A stretch of 64,000 nucleotides of DNA from Alistipes ihumii AP11 (GCF_025144665.1 NZ_CP102294.1:2356001-2420000), one strand, 5' to 3'; numbered from the stretch's first letter, positions 35,945 through 45,100 are shown. Program-made: numbers and translations. The notes: a model not told the origin generated them from the sequence alone.

Positions 35945-36679
35945 TTACCGCTCGGCCGCGCCGTAATGCGTTTCCAGCCGGTCGAAGCCGATCCGGCCCT
36001 CGTAAATCGCCTTGCCGACGACGACGCACGGCACGCCCGCTCGGTCGAGCTCTTCGATGTCGTCCCACGAACTGATGCCGCCGCTGGCGGTCAGTTCGAT
36101 CCGGGGAAAACGTTCGAGCAGTTTCCGGTACAGGTCGACCGACGGGCCCGACAGCATGCCGTCTTTGGCGATGTCGGTGCAGATTACTTGCCGCAGGCCG
36201 CTGTCTGCGAACCGTCCGATCAGTTCCTCGACTCCGATTGCGGAGGCTTCCTGCCAGCCGTTGACGGCGACGCGGCCGTCGCGGGTGTCCGCCCCGAGCA
36301 CGATCCGCTCCGGGCCGAACTCGGTCAGCCACTGTCGCAGCAGGTCCGGCCGGGCGACGGCGATGCTTCCGCAGATCGCTCGCGAAGCCCCCGAGCCGAA
36401 CACGTCGCGCAGCGCCTCGGTGCTTTTGATGCCGCCGCCGTATTGCACTTCGAGCGAGGTGCGTGCGGCGATCCGCTCCAGCACGCCGAGATTGGCCGGA
36501 CGGGAGGCTTTCGCCCCGTCCAGATCGACCAGGTGCAGACGTCCTGCGCCGCACTCCTCGTACCGCAGGGCGGCGTCGAGCGGATCTTTGTAATAGGTGG
36601 TCTTCCGGTCGTAGTCGCCCTGTGTGAGCCGGACGCACTGGCCTCCGATCAGGTCGATGGCGGGAATGACTTCGATCAT
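35945..36679 (-). CDS. hisA: 1-(5-phosphoribosyl)-5-[(5-phosphoribosylamino)methylideneamino]imidazole-4-carboxamide isomerase
   Basis: Step 4 of histidine synthesis, an Amadori rearrangement of ProFAR to PRFAR. 244-residue (beta/alpha)8 barrel related to HisF: VIPAIDLIGGQCVRLTQGD with the first catalytic Asp, VQYGGGIKS, VLGADTRDGRVAVNGW with the second, and TASGGISSWDDI near the end. The ATG overlaps the hisH stop by 4 bases, so coupling is likely. The frame continues far upstream but without HisA sequence. Confidence 0.97.
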   Translation of the reverse strand: MIEVIPAIDLIGGQCVRLTQGDYDRKTTYYKDPLDAALRYEECGAGRLHLVDLDGAKASRPANLGVLERIAARTSLEVQYGGGIKSTEALRDVFGSGASRAICGSIAVARPDLLRQWLTEFGPERIVLGADTRDGRVAVNGWQEASAIGVEELIGRFADSGLRQVICTDIAKDGMLSGPSVDLYRKLLERFPRIELTASGGISSWDDIEELDRAGVPCVVVGKAIYEGRIGFDRLETHYGAAER

Positions 36680-37257
36680 AGTCTCAAAAAGTTTTGCAGG
36701 ATGCGCTCGCCGACCGAAGCGCTCTTTTCCGGGTGAAACTGCGTTCCGAAGAAGTTGTCGCGCCGGATCGCGGCGCTGAACGTCTCTCCGTAGGTCGTCC
36801 GGGCGATCGTGTCGGCGTTCGTCTGCGGCGCGTAGGAGTGGACGTAGTAGACGTATGCGCCTTCGTCGAGGCCGTCGAACAGCGGCCCGCGCAGGTCTTC
36901 GATACTGTCCCAGCCCATGTGGGGCACTTTCAGCCCTTCGGTCCGGAGTCTGCGGACCTCGTTGTCGAAAATGCCGAGGCATTCGGTGTCGCCCTCTTCG
37001 CTGCGGCGGCACAGCAGCTGCACGCCGATGCAGATGCCCAGCACGGGGCATTTCAACGAGCGGATCACGTCCGGAAGTCCGCGCTCGCGTAGCTTGGCCA
37101 TCGCGCTGGAAGCCTCGCCGACGCCCGGAAGCAGGACCCGTTCGGCCGCTCGAATCGCGGCCGGGTCGGCCGTAATCCGGTATTCGGCTCCCAGCCGTCC
37201 GAGGGCGTTGGCCACCGAACGGAGGTTGCCCGTGTCGTAGTCGATGATCGTAATCAT
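36676..37257 (-). CDS. hisH: Imidazole glycerol phosphate synthase, glutamine amidotransferase subunit
   Basis: Class I glutaminase that supplies ammonia to HisF. 193 residues: [16 protein letters not shown] at the start, [12 protein letters not shown], the nucleophile Cys76 in [12 protein letters not shown], and [10 protein letters not shown] with the His-Glu of the triad. The usual motif is GICLGMQ; here Ile and Val replace Leu and Met near the Cys, a mild change. Start ATG 37257 overlaps the hisB stop. Confidence 0.96.
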   Translation of the reverse strand: MITIIDYDTGNLRSVANALGRLGAEYRITADPAAIRAAERVLLPGVGEASSAMAKLRERGLPDVIRSLKCPVLGICIGVQLLCRRSEEGDTECLGIFDNEVRRLRTEGLKVPHMGWDSIEDLRGPLFDGLDEGAYVYYVHSYAPQTNADTIARTTYGETFSAAIRRDNFFGTQFHPEKSASVGERILQNFLRL

Positions 37258-38378
37258 AGCGTTCCTTTGCTGCTCGGCAGCTCGAAATGAAAGTTGTCGC
37301 GCGCGATGGCGGTGCGCAGCGCGCGCGCGAATGCCTTGAATATCGCTTCGATCTTGTGGTGCTCGTTCTCCCCTTCGGCCTCGACGTACAGGTTGCAGCG
37401 GGCCGATTCGGCGAGGCTCTTGAAGAAGTGGCGGAACATTTCGGTCGGCACGTCGCCGACGTACTCGCGAGAGAAGCGGGCGTTCCAGACCAGCTCGATG
37501 CGTCCGCCGAAGTCGAGCAGCACGGCGGCCCGGCACTCGTCCATCGGCAGGCAGAAGCCGTAGCGGCCGATGCCGAGCTTCGATCCGAGCGCTCGGCGGA
37601 TCGCCTCTCCGAGCGCGATGGCCGTGTCCTCGATCGTATGGTGCTCGTCAACCTGCAGGTCTCCCCGGACCTGCAGGTCGAGCGATATGCCGGCGTGATG
37701 CACGATCTGGTCGAGCATGTGGTCGAAAAACTTCAGTCCGGTGTCGATCCTCGACGTCGAACTGCCGTCCAGATCGAGGCGGACCCGGATGTCGGTCTCC
37801 CGCGTGCGTCGCTCGACGACGGCCGTGCGCTCTCCGGCGCGCAGGAACTGCCATATCCGGTCCCAGTCGTCGGTAATCAGCGCGCAGACGTCCGACAGAC
37901 CGCTCTGCTCGGCCATGCTCCGTCCCTGCTCCGTCTCGCGCAACAGGATCGCCCTCGCGCCGAGGTTGCGCGCCAGCTCGACGTCCGTCAGCCGGTCGCC
38001 GATCACGTAGGAGCCTTTCAGGTCGTACCCGCCCGCGAGGTACCGGCCGAACATTCCCGTGCCGGGTTTGCGCGTCGGGGCGTTCTGCTCGGGCAGCGTG
38101 CGGTCGATCAGGACGTCGTCGAAATGTACGCCTTCGCCCTCGAGTGTCTTGATAATCAGGTTCTGAACGGGCCAGAACGTCTCCTCGGGAAACGATTCGG
38201 TGCCGAGGCCGTCCTGATTCGTGGCCATGACCAGTTCGAAGCCGAGCGTCGCGATGCGGCTCATCGAGCCGATGGCCTTCGGGACGAACTCGAGCTTGCC
38301 GAACGAGTCGAGCTGGTAGTCGACGGGCGGCTCCACGACCAGCGTACCGTCGCGGTCTATGAAAAGGACGCGTTTCAT
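37254..38378 (-). CDS. hisB: Bifunctional histidinol-phosphatase / imidazoleglycerol-phosphate dehydratase
   Basis: Fusion as in E. coli. Residues 1-165 form a HAD phosphatase: [15 protein letters not shown] with the nucleophile Asp, [10 protein letters not shown], and [14 protein letters not shown]. Residues about 180-374 form the manganese-dependent dehydratase: [43 protein letters not shown] and a second EHHKIEA. 374 residues. It performs steps 6 and 8 of the pathway. ATG overlaps the hisC stop by 4 bases. Confidence 0.97.
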   Translation of the reverse strand: MKRVLFIDRDGTLVVEPPVDYQLDSFGKLEFVPKAIGSMSRIATLGFELVMATNQDGLGTESFPEETFWPVQNLIIKTLEGEGVHFDDVLIDRTLPEQNAPTRKPGTGMFGRYLAGGYDLKGSYVIGDRLTDVELARNLGARAILLRETEQGRSMAEQSGLSDVCALITDDWDRIWQFLRAGERTAVVERRTRETDIRVRLDLDGSSTSRIDTGLKFFDHMLDQIVHHAGISLDLQVRGDLQVDEHHTIEDTAIALGEAIRRALGSKLGIGRYGFCLPMDECRAAVLLDFGGRIELVWNARFSREYVGDVPTEMFRHFFKSLAESARCNLYVEAEGENEHHKIEAIFKAFARALRTAIARDNFHFELPSSKGTL

Positions 38379-39415
38379 GCGGTTTCGTTTTTCAGCGTTT
38401 CGATCAGCCGGTCGTTCTGGGCGGGCGTGCCGATCGTGATGCGCAGACAGCCCTCGCAGCCCGCGACGCGCGAGCGGTCGCGTACGATGATTCCCTCGCC
38501 GATCAGCCGCTCGTACACGCCCCTCGGATCGTCGAACCGGGCGAGCAGGAAATTGGCTTGCGACGGGTAAATCTTCCGGACCGCAGGCAGCGTGCGCAAC
38601 GCCTCGGCCACCCGCTCGCGCTCCGAGACGATCTCGGCTACCTGACCGTCGATGCTTGTCTCCAGCCGTTCGAGCACGGCCCGCTGCGTGATGACGTTGA
38701 TGTTGTACGGGTATTTCACGCGGCTCAGCGTTTCGACGATCTCTTCCTGAGCGAATGCGAGCCCGAGCCGCAGCCCGGCCATGCCCCACGCCTTGGAGAG
38801 CGTCTGCAAGATAATCAAATTCGGGAAGCGGTCCAACTCGCCGAGCAGGCCCGGCGTGTCGGCGAAATCGATATAGGCCTCGTCGAGCACGACGATGCCG
38901 GGGAACGTGCGGACGATGCGCTCGATCTGCGCGCGCGGGAAGCAGTTGCCCGTCGGGTTGTTCGGCGAACAGAGCAGCAGCAGCCGCGTATCGCCGTCCG
39001 TCGCCGCGAGCAGCTTCCGCTCGTCGAGCGAGAAGTCGGGCTCGAGCGGAACCTCGCGCATCGGCACGTCGTTGATCGCGGCGGCCACCTTGTACATGCC
39101 GTAAGTCGGCGCGATCGACACGGCGTTGTGCAGTCTCGGTTCGCAGAAAATGCGGAATGCGAGATCGATCGGCTCGTCCGATCCGTTGCCGACGAATATT
39201 TTCTCCGGGGCGACGCCCTTGATTTCCGACAGGCGCCGCTTAAGCTCGCGCTGCCGGGGATCGGGATAGCGGTTGCAGCCGTTGTCGTAGGGGTTCTCGT
39301 TCGCGTCGAGGAAGATGCCGAGTTCGCCTCGGTACTCGTCGCGGGCCGTCGAGTAGGGGGCCAGCGAACGGATGTTCGGGCGATAGAGTTCGCGTATGTC
39401 CATATCGTTCTTCAT
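38375..39415 (-). CDS. hisC: Histidinol-phosphate aminotransferase
   Basis: PLP-dependent fold-type I aminotransferase, step 7. 346 residues: [47 protein letters not shown], and the PLP-binding Lys in [19 protein letters not shown] 39415 (MKND) is taken; a second in-frame ATG four codons on (MDIREL) is equally plausible. The gap to hisD is 9 bases. Confidence 0.97.
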   Translation of the reverse strand: MKNDMDIRELYRPNIRSLAPYSTARDEYRGELGIFLDANENPYDNGCNRYPDPRQRELKRRLSEIKGVAPEKIFVGNGSDEPIDLAFRIFCEPRLHNAVSIAPTYGMYKVAAAINDVPMREVPLEPDFSLDERKLLAATDGDTRLLLLCSPNNPTGNCFPRAQIERIVRTFPGIVVLDEAYIDFADTPGLLGELDRFPNLIILQTLSKAWGMAGLRLGLAFAQEEIVETLSRVKYPYNINVITQRAVLERLETSIDGQVAEIVSERERVAEALRTLPAVRKIYPSQANFLLARFDDPRGVYERLIGEGIIVRDRSRVAGCEGCLRITIGTPAQNDRLIETLKNETA

Positions 39416-39424
39416 AACGTGTCC

Positions 39425-40705
39425 TTACAGGGATTCGAGGCGGATCGTCACGGCGTTGCGGTGCGCGTCGAGGCCCTCGGCCGAGGCCATCGTCTCGATC
39501 GTCGGGCCGAGGCCGCGCAGTCCGTCGGGCGTGATCTGCTGATAGGTGATCTTGCGGAGGAAGCTGTCGAGGTTCACTCCGCTCATCGAGCGGGCCCAGC
39601 CGTAGGTCGGCAGCGTGTGGTTCGTTCCCGAGGCGTAGTCGCCGGCGCTTTCGGGCGTGTAGTTGCCCAGAAAGACGCTTCCTGCGGCCGTGATGCGCTC
39701 GGCGACGGCCCACGGCTCCTCGACCGACAGGATCAGGTGCTCCGGCGCGTAGGCGTTGCTCATCTCGATCATCTCGTCCGGAGAGTCCAGCACGACGATA
39801 CGGCTGTTCTCGATCGCGAGCGCGGCCGTTTGCCGGCGAGGCAGCGCGGCGAGCTGTCGCTCCACTTCCCGGGCGACTTGCTCGGCCAGCCCGCGCGACG
39901 GAGTGAGCAGGACGGTCTGGGAGTCGGGCCCGTGCTCGGCCTGCGACAGCAGGTCGGCGGCCACGAATGCCGGAACGGCCGTCGAATCGGCCATGACGAG
40001 CACTTCGGAAGGCCCGGCCGGCATATCGATCGCAACGGAAGACGAGGCGACCTGCTGCTTGGCAGCCGTGACGTACTGGTTGCCCGGTCCGAAAATCTTG
40101 TCTACGCGCGGGATGCTCTGCGTGCCGTAAGCCATCGCTCCGATCGCCTGCGCGCCGCCTGCCTTGAATATGCGCCGGACGCCTGCGATCGACGCCGCAT
40201 ACAGCACGGCGGGGGCTACGCTTCCGTCTTTCTGCGGAGGGGTGCACAGCACGATCTGTTCGCAGCCGGCTACGCGGGCCGGAACGGCCAGCATCAGCAC
40301 GGTCGAGAACAACGGAGCCGATCCGCCCGGCACGTAGAGCCCGACCCGTCGGATCGGCACGGCCCGCTGGAGACACCGCACGCCGGGAGCCGTTTCCAAA
40401 TCGACCGTCCGAGGCCGCTGGGCGGCATGGAACCGTTCGATATGCTCGGCCGCCGTCGCGATGGCACGTTTGAGTTCGGGCGAGACGGCCGCTTCGGCCC
40501 GTTCGATCTCTTCGGGCGCGACCTCGAGCGAGTCGAGCGCGACCGAGTCGATCTCGGCGGTCAGATCGAGCACGGCCCGGTCGCCTCCGGCGCGGACCCG
40601 TTCGAGTATGGCCGCCACCCGCTCGCCGATGACCGGCGCGTCGATCTGCGGACGGCGGAGCAGATCGGCCCACTCGCTTTTTGGGGGATTCACCGTAATT
40701 CGCAT
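39425..40705 (-). CDS. hisD: Histidinol dehydrogenase
   Basis: Zinc enzyme for the last two oxidation steps to histidine. 426 residues: YVPGGSAPLFSTVLMLAVPA, KIFGPGNQYVTAAKQ, DMPAGPSEVLV, and SQAEHGPDSQ with the Gln and His zinc ligands. SGTNHTLPTYGWAR is near the end. ATG 40705 shares its A with the hisG stop (TGATG). The frame runs on upstream into hisG but without HisD sequence. Confidence 0.97.
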   Translation of the reverse strand: MRITVNPPKSEWADLLRRPQIDAPVIGERVAAILERVRAGGDRAVLDLTAEIDSVALDSLEVAPEEIERAEAAVSPELKRAIATAAEHIERFHAAQRPRTVDLETAPGVRCLQRAVPIRRVGLYVPGGSAPLFSTVLMLAVPARVAGCEQIVLCTPPQKDGSVAPAVLYAASIAGVRRIFKAGGAQAIGAMAYGTQSIPRVDKIFGPGNQYVTAAKQQVASSSVAIDMPAGPSEVLVMADSTAVPAFVAADLLSQAEHGPDSQTVLLTPSRGLAEQVAREVERQLAALPRRQTAALAIENSRIVVLDSPDEMIEMSNAYAPEHLILSVEEPWAVAERITAAGSVFLGNYTPESAGDYASGTNHTLPTYGWARSMSGVNLDSFLRKITYQQITPDGLRGLGPTIETMASAEGLDAHRNAVTIRLESL

Positions 40706-41556
40706 CAGCGTATCATTTTTTCGAGCGACAGCACCAGAATATCCTCGGCCCCGATCGCCTTGAGTTGTTCGATTTTGCTCCACAGCTCGCGTTCGTTGAT
40801 TACGACGTGCATCGAGCTCCAGCCCTCCTGCGCCAGCGGCAGGATCGTCGGACTTTTCATGCCGGGCAGAATGCGCACGGCCTCGGGTATCTTCGCGTGA
40901 GGCAGGTTCATCAGCACGTACTTCAGGCCCCGGCTGCGCTCGACGGCCTCGATTCGGAACAGCAATTGCGAGAGGATCTGCCGCTTGTCGTCGCTCAGCG
41001 CACGGCCGCCTATGAGCACCGCTTCCGAGAAGAGTACCTGCTCGACCTCCTTCAGCCCGTTGGTGACGAGCGTGCCGCCCGAGCTGACGATATCGAAAAT
41101 CGCGTCGGCCATGCCGACCGACGGGGCGATTTCGACCGAACCGGCGATTTCATGGATTTCGGCCGCTATGCCTTTCTCCCGGAAGAAGCGCGACAAGATG
41201 ACCGGATAGGACGTGGCGACGCGTTTGCCTTCGAAGTACGACAGACCGTCGTAGGGCTCCGTTTTCGGGACGGCCAGCGACAGCCGGCACTTGCCGAATC
41301 CGAGCCGGTGGACGATTTCCACGTCGAAACCTTTCTCCTCGACTTCGTTCAGGCCGACGACTCCCAGGTCGGCCACGCCCATCGACACGGCCTGAGGAAT
41401 ATCGTCGTCGCGCAGGTAGAGCACTTCCAGAGGGAAACCGTCGCTGCGCGCGAGCAGCTTGCGCTTGCTGTCCTCGATCGATACGCCCGCCTCGGCGAGC
41501 AGTCCGATACTCTCTTCGTTGAGCCTTCCTTTGGCTTGAATCGCTATTCTCAGCAT
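40705..41556 (-). CDS. hisG: ATP phosphoribosyltransferase, long form
   Basis: First committed enzyme of histidine synthesis (ATP + PRPP). 283 residues, the long form with a C-terminal ACT-like regulatory domain (from about 210, ILPGMKSPTILPLAQEGWSSMHVV) that binds histidine. Catalytic-domain motifs: LRIAIQAKGRLNEES, GVADLGVVGLNEV, RVATSYPVILSRFF, and the PRPP loop DIVSSGGTLVTNGL. Long HisG does not need HisZ. Control is doubled: feedback by histidine on the protein and transcription attenuation in the leader at 41584-41721. Confidence 0.97.
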   Translation of the reverse strand: MLRIAIQAKGRLNEESIGLLAEAGVSIEDSKRKLLARSDGFPLEVLYLRDDDIPQAVSMGVADLGVVGLNEVEEKGFDVEIVHRLGFGKCRLSLAVPKTEPYDGLSYFEGKRVATSYPVILSRFFREKGIAAEIHEIAGSVEIAPSVGMADAIFDIVSSGGTLVTNGLKEVEQVLFSEAVLIGGRALSDDKRQILSQLLFRIEAVERSRGLKYVLMNLPHAKIPEAVRILPGMKSPTILPLAQEGWSSMHVVINERELWSKIEQLKAIGAEDILVLSLEKMIR

Positions 41557-41583
41557 ATCCTTTTCGTTTGATTCGTTCGCGAA

Positions 41584-41620
41584 TAAAAAAAGCGAGGCAC
41601 CGTTTTCGGTAAGCCTCGCC
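41584..41620 (-). terminator. his operon attenuator terminator
   Basis: On the minus strand a stem GCGAGGC (41613-41619) pairs with GCCTCGC (41592-41598), and an inner stem ACCG/CGGT (41607-41610 with 41599-41602) closes a four-A loop. A TT bulge separates the two stems. Seven T follow the stem. It lies between the leader peptide and hisG, 28 bases before the hisG ATG. Its inner left side (41607-41615) can instead pair with 41662-41670. Confidence 0.9.
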
Positions 41621-41661
41621 GTATGAGTTGAATCTCGCTTCGCGTTCAGACAGACGCCATC

Positions 41662-41670
41662 GGCCTACCG
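41662..41670 (-). promoter_or_regulatory. Antiterminator strand of the his attenuator
   Basis: Minus strand CGGTAGGCC, including the leader UAG stop, pairs with GGCUUACCG (41607-41615) with one G-U pair, which would disrupt the terminator. A ribosome stalled on the His run (41686-41700) leaves this strand free; a ribosome at the stop codon covers it. Confidence 0.75.
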
Positions 41671-41721
41671 GTGCTTCCGGGAGCGGTGATGGTGGTGATG
41701 AAAGCGGCTATTGAGAATCAT
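41665..41721 (-). CDS. hisL: his operon leader peptide
   Basis: 18-residue peptide MILNSRFHHHHHRSRKHR with five consecutive His codons (CAT CAC CAC CAT CAC, 41700 to 41686) and a sixth at codon 17; stop TAG. It begins about 18 bases after the predicted transcription start and lies upstream of the attenuator terminator. The arrangement is that of a classical ribosome-stalling leader: low charged tRNA-His stalls the ribosome, frees the antiterminator strand and lets polymerase reach hisG. It is too short for usual gene callers. Translation itself is inferred from the design. Confidence 0.9.
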   Translation of the reverse strand: MILNSRFHHHHHRSRKHR

Positions 41722-41742
41722 GTTTTCGACTTCTGACAGTGA

Positions 41743-41772
41743 CAAAGGTAGGGTAAAAAAGTAAAAAACCAA
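41743..41772 (-). promoter_or_regulatory. Promoter of the his operon
   Basis: Minus strand TACCTTTG (41743-41750) is a perfect -7 box; TTGG at 41769-41772 stands 18 bases upstream as a partial -33 box. That -33 box lies in the foot of the terminator hairpin of the preceding gene. Transcription should begin near 41739. Confidence 0.7.
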
Positions 41773-41830
41773 GCGATTGTCGGATATTTAACAAAAAACG
41801 CTCTTTTTGCATATCCGACAATCGCTCGGT
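41755..41830 (-). terminator. Terminator after the alpha-galactosidase gene (both strands)
   Basis: A 16-bp perfect stem, AGCGATTGTCGGATAT (41772-41787) with its complement (41811-41826), extended by ACC/GGT past one mismatch; 23-base loop. T-rich tracts follow on both strands (minus: GGTTTTTTACTTTTTT). It ends the alpha-galactosidase transcript just before the his promoter. Confidence 0.88.
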
Positions 41831-41933
41831 TTTTCGTTCGGATTCTCCGTATCCCCGCTCGGGAAGGGCGTCGCGTTCCGTCCGCCTTTTATGGAAAGAA
41901 GGCTCTCCTACGATTCCCGGAGCGGATGCGGGT

Positions 41934-44015
41934 TTATTCCCCTGCTTCCGAATAGCGCAGCAGCAACGAGCCCGGCGCCTCGGCGATCTGCAGGTCGATG
42001 CCCTCGGCCAGCTCCGCGCCCGAGCGGGTCGTGACCGTTCCGTCGTTGTCGTTCAGCACTCGGTAGGTCTTCGCCGGATCGACGCCCCGCAACCGGACGC
42101 GGATCGAGCCCTGCTGATTGTCCTTGCGGCGGAAGGCGACGACGATGCCGCTCCGGTCCGACGGGCGGTGCATCTGGTAGGCGAGCCATGCATTGTCGAA
42201 GGTCAGCTCGCGGGCCGTTCCCGTCAGCGGATAGTAATCCTCGTAATAGTAAGGCCGGAGCTCCTTGTATTGGGCGATGATCTGTTGCATGTCGGCGATC
42301 GAGCCTTCGAGCACGTTGAGCTTCCAGTTCAGCACGGCGGCGCTGCCGAGAGCCGAGCGGACGCTGTACGGATCGGTCTTGTAAAGACCTGTGCCGTGAA
42401 TCGGCAGGTAGAAATTCAGTCCGTAGGTATGGCACTGATAGCCGTTCACTTCTCCGTAGCTGTAGTCGGTCCGCCACAGCGGAGCGCTGCGCGACATGGT
42501 CTCCAGATCGAGACGCCGTCCGCCTCCCGCGCAGTTGTCGATCAGCAGGCCCGGGAAACGTTCGCGCAGATAGTCCCAGTAGGCGTACAGGCCCTCGACG
42601 TGCCGAATTTCGTGGATGCCCACCCGGTCGGGCTCGTCGGCTTCGGCCCAGTAGGGGCTGATATGCATGTTGAAGTCCTGACGATAATAGTCGATGCCGT
42701 TTTTCTCGATCAGGTCGCCGATATGCTCGCACATCCAGTTGAGCGCTTCGGGGTTGCCCAGATCGAACAGCAGATTGTTCGGATCGTTCGAACGCTTGAG
42801 CAGCCATTCGGGATGTTCCTCCGCGATCCGGCTGCCTACGGCGACGCGTTCGGGTTCGAACCATACCATGAACTTGGCGCCGGCTTCGTGCGCGGCTTCC
42901 GACAGCGGCTTCAGTCCGTTCGGGAAACGCTTCTCGTCCACCTCCCATGTGCCTACCGTGTTATACCAGTTTTTCCCCGTGAAGTCGGGGCCGCCGCATC
43001 CCTTGTACCATCCGGCGTCGAGCCAGAAGACTTCGGGCACGATGCCGAACTGGGCGTAGCGCTTGGTCAGCGCGAGGGCGAAATCTTCTGTCAGGCAGCA
43101 GTACTCGTTGCAGGGTGCGGGATCGCCCCAGCTGTATCCGCCCGAGAACGGATATTCGGCGAAGCGGCCGTTCAGTTTGGGCGAATGGTGGGCGAGCATG
43201 AAACGGCGGAACGTGTTATGGCCGACCATGCGGTCTTCGTCCTGCCAGAACAGCATGCATACGAGCGGCGTGCGGATCGTCTCGTCCGGCAGCAGGTAGA
43301 GGTTCATGTTCTTCATGCCCGAGGCCAGCGTCGCGGTGCCGGGCGTCTGCTGCGATACGTCGACGTACCAGTTGCCGGTCCAGCCGACGGCGACGATCGC
43401 GCCCCGTCCGTCCGATGCCTCGAGATTCATGAACGGAAATCCGGTATGGTCCGACGAGCGTCCGCCTTCGGGGGTGATATAAACCGATTTGTCCGTTTCC
43501 ACCGGCGTCGACAGCGGCCAGAAGTCGTCGCGGCCGCCGTTGCTTCCCACGGCATGGTGCAGCGTGAAGGAAGCGTCCTTTCCCGCCTCCATGCCGAAAT
43601 CGGTGACCTTGACGTCGGTCAGCATGGCGGAGTTGCGCTGCGATGTATTCGTAAAGTACAGCATCCACTCGACGGCGCCGAACTCCTCGAAGCCCGTGAC
43701 ACGGCAGGCTACTTTCAGACCGGTGACGGGATCGGTGTAGGTGAACAGGTATTTGATCGTTCCCGCTTCGTCGCTCGCTCCCTTGCTTGCCGAGTATTTC
43801 CATTTGCGGATGAACTGGGCCGACGGCTTGCCGTCGTAGACGAACGAGAAGGGAGGAACGTGTCCTTTGGCGAAAACCGTCTTGATCCAGCGCTCCATGT
43901 CCTCGGGAACGGCCATTCGTTGCCGGCTCTGGCTTTTGCCGGCCGAAGGCAGCAGAACGAACAGCGCCACGAGGGCGAGCAGTCCGATGCGTGCCTTTGC
44001 ATACATTCGATTCAT
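41934..44015 (-). CDS. Secreted alpha-galactosidase, GH36 type
   Basis: Removes alpha-galactosyl ends from raffinose-type or galactomannan glycans, probably in the periplasm. 693 residues with a signal peptide (GLLALVALFVLLPSAGKS). An N-terminal beta-sandwich is followed by the barrel from about residue 290: VFWLDAGWYKG, FMVWFEPERV, the nucleophile Asp in GIDYYRQDFNM, and DNCAGGGRRLDLE with LWRTDYSYGE for the acid/base. A C-terminal beta domain ends the chain. Closely related GH27 is less likely given length. Start ATG 44015 or 44006; a good promoter lies at 44050-44081. No transporter or other glycan gene adjoins it. Confidence 0.92.
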   Translation of the reverse strand: MNRMYAKARIGLLALVALFVLLPSAGKSQSRQRMAVPEDMERWIKTVFAKGHVPPFSFVYDGKPSAQFIRKWKYSASKGASDEAGTIKYLFTYTDPVTGLKVACRVTGFEEFGAVEWMLYFTNTSQRNSAMLTDVKVTDFGMEAGKDASFTLHHAVGSNGGRDDFWPLSTPVETDKSVYITPEGGRSSDHTGFPFMNLEASDGRGAIVAVGWTGNWYVDVSQQTPGTATLASGMKNMNLYLLPDETIRTPLVCMLFWQDEDRMVGHNTFRRFMLAHHSPKLNGRFAEYPFSGGYSWGDPAPCNEYCCLTEDFALALTKRYAQFGIVPEVFWLDAGWYKGCGGPDFTGKNWYNTVGTWEVDEKRFPNGLKPLSEAAHEAGAKFMVWFEPERVAVGSRIAEEHPEWLLKRSNDPNNLLFDLGNPEALNWMCEHIGDLIEKNGIDYYRQDFNMHISPYWAEADEPDRVGIHEIRHVEGLYAYWDYLRERFPGLLIDNCAGGGRRLDLETMSRSAPLWRTDYSYGEVNGYQCHTYGLNFYLPIHGTGLYKTDPYSVRSALGSAAVLNWKLNVLEGSIADMQQIIAQYKELRPYYYEDYYPLTGTARELTFDNAWLAYQMHRPSDRSGIVVAFRRKDNQQGSIRVRLRGVDPAKTYRVLNDNDGTVTTRSGAELAEGIDLQIAEAPGSLLLRYSEAGE

Positions 44016-44049
44016 AAATGTTCGGTTAGGGTTAATGATTTCTCCGAGA

Positions 44050-44081
44050 CAAAGTAAGAAGAAAAAACGGACACCTCCAAA
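44050..44081 (-). promoter_or_regulatory. Promoter of the alpha-galactosidase gene
   Basis: Minus strand TTTG (44078-44081), 20-base spacer, TTACTTTG (44050-44057; one mismatch from TAnnTTTG). Leader of about 30 bases to the ATG at 44015. Confidence 0.7.
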
Positions 44082-44116
44082 CGGGCGTGCCGCTTTGCGG
44101 AGGTTCGCCGCGAGGG

Positions 44117-44713
44117 CTATCCGGCGCAGAAGACGATATGCAGCTCGGGGTGCGGGATGACTTTCAGCCCGATGCGCTTTCCTCCGGCCGTTCCTTCGAG
44201 CGTTTCCCGGACCGGATCGATTTTCGTGATGCGGATGTCGCGGAGCCAGTCGAGTCCGCCGAGTCCCGACCATTTGTAGAGCGCTTCCTTGGCGCACCAG
44301 ACGATACCGGCGGACAGACCGCCCGCGGATTCCAGCAACTTCCGCTCGTCCGGAGCGAGAAACCTTTCCTCCGTCTTCGTGAAATCGCGGTCCGCCCGTT
44401 CGATGTCGAGTCCGCACGGGACGTCGCAGAGCATCAGCGCGGCATATCCGCCGGCGTGGCTGACGGCGATGTGCTTTCCGCTTCGCAGGGCCGGCGCTCC
44501 GGACGGCCGATAGAACGTTTCCTCGGCAGGGGCTTCCTCGTGCAGCGCGGCATGCCATGCGAGCCATTCGCGGCGACGGCGCTCCGGAGCCAGCGTCCCG
44601 GCCCATGCGTTTTCCTGCCCGGTACAAAGCGGGGCGAGACGGGCTGTGTCCTCGTCGATCCGCCACAGTGCGAACGAGCAGCCGGGCAGGGTATGTCGTA
44701 GCGTAACGGGCAT
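44117..44713 (-). CDS. 4'-phosphopantetheinyl transferase superfamily protein
   Basis: Attaches phosphopantetheine from CoA to a Ser of carrier proteins. 198 residues, the Sfp-like two-lobed form: HIAVSHAGGYAALML, then CGLDIERADRDF with the magnesium-binding Asp and Glu, and GIVWCAKEALYKWSG with the second Glu and the Lys. The target carrier is not nearby; in Bacteroidales such proteins may serve fatty acid or secondary-metabolite carriers. A -7 box precedes it and the alpha-galactosidase has its own promoter, so it is probably monocistronic. Confidence 0.9.
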   Translation of the reverse strand: MPVTLRHTLPGCSFALWRIDEDTARLAPLCTGQENAWAGTLAPERRRREWLAWHAALHEEAPAEETFYRPSGAPALRSGKHIAVSHAGGYAALMLCDVPCGLDIERADRDFTKTEERFLAPDERKLLESAGGLSAGIVWCAKEALYKWSGLGGLDWLRDIRITKIDPVRETLEGTAGGKRIGLKVIPHPELHIVFCAG

Positions 44714-44732
44714 AAGCTAAGCGATTGTGCGG

Positions 44733-44740
44733 CAAAGATA
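44733..44740 (-). promoter_or_regulatory. -7 box of the PPTase gene
   Basis: Minus strand TATCTTTG, 19 bases before the ATG at 44713. No -33 TTTG. Confidence 0.5.
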
Positions 44741-45045
44741 GCGATTCGCCGTGTTTTTTTTCCGAGCTTGCCATGAAAATGCCGGCGGCCTGCTCGGATA
44801 TCGCGGTGCCGCTAATGGCAATGAATAAGATGGAATGCCGGAATACAGGCGGAACCCCTTGCGTTGCTTTCGGATTGCTGAGGAGGCGTTTCCCGCCTGC
44901 CGGCGGAAACCGTGCTGTAAAGTTACGGATAGATGGCGGGCGACGCTCCGCAATAATTCCCCCTTATTTTCCGAGGCTTTCGACTCGGCCGTCCGGCGGC
45001 ATGGTTCTAACCGCCGTAGTCCGGAGTTTATGATATTATACGCAT

Positions 45046-45079
45046 GAGAATGCGCGACAGTTTTCTGCCGCGCATTCTC
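45046..45079 (-). terminator. Hairpin at the end of carB
   Basis: Perfect 11-bp stem GAGAATGCGCG (45046-45056) with its complement (45069-45079) and a 12-base loop, 21 bases past the carB stop codon. No T-run follows on the minus strand, so it is either a factor-dependent end or a 3'-stabilising structure. Confidence 0.5.
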
Positions 45080-45100
45080 GTTCGTTCCGGTTTCGGGCCG

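Larger units (their letters stand above)
44714..45100. other. Intergenic region between the PPTase and carB
   Basis: 387 bases with the PPTase -7 box at one end and a hairpin just past carB at the other (45046-45079). A weaker hairpin GTTTCC-C-GCC / GGC-GGAAAC spans about 44888-44910. No gene or other signal was found. Confidence 0.6.
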
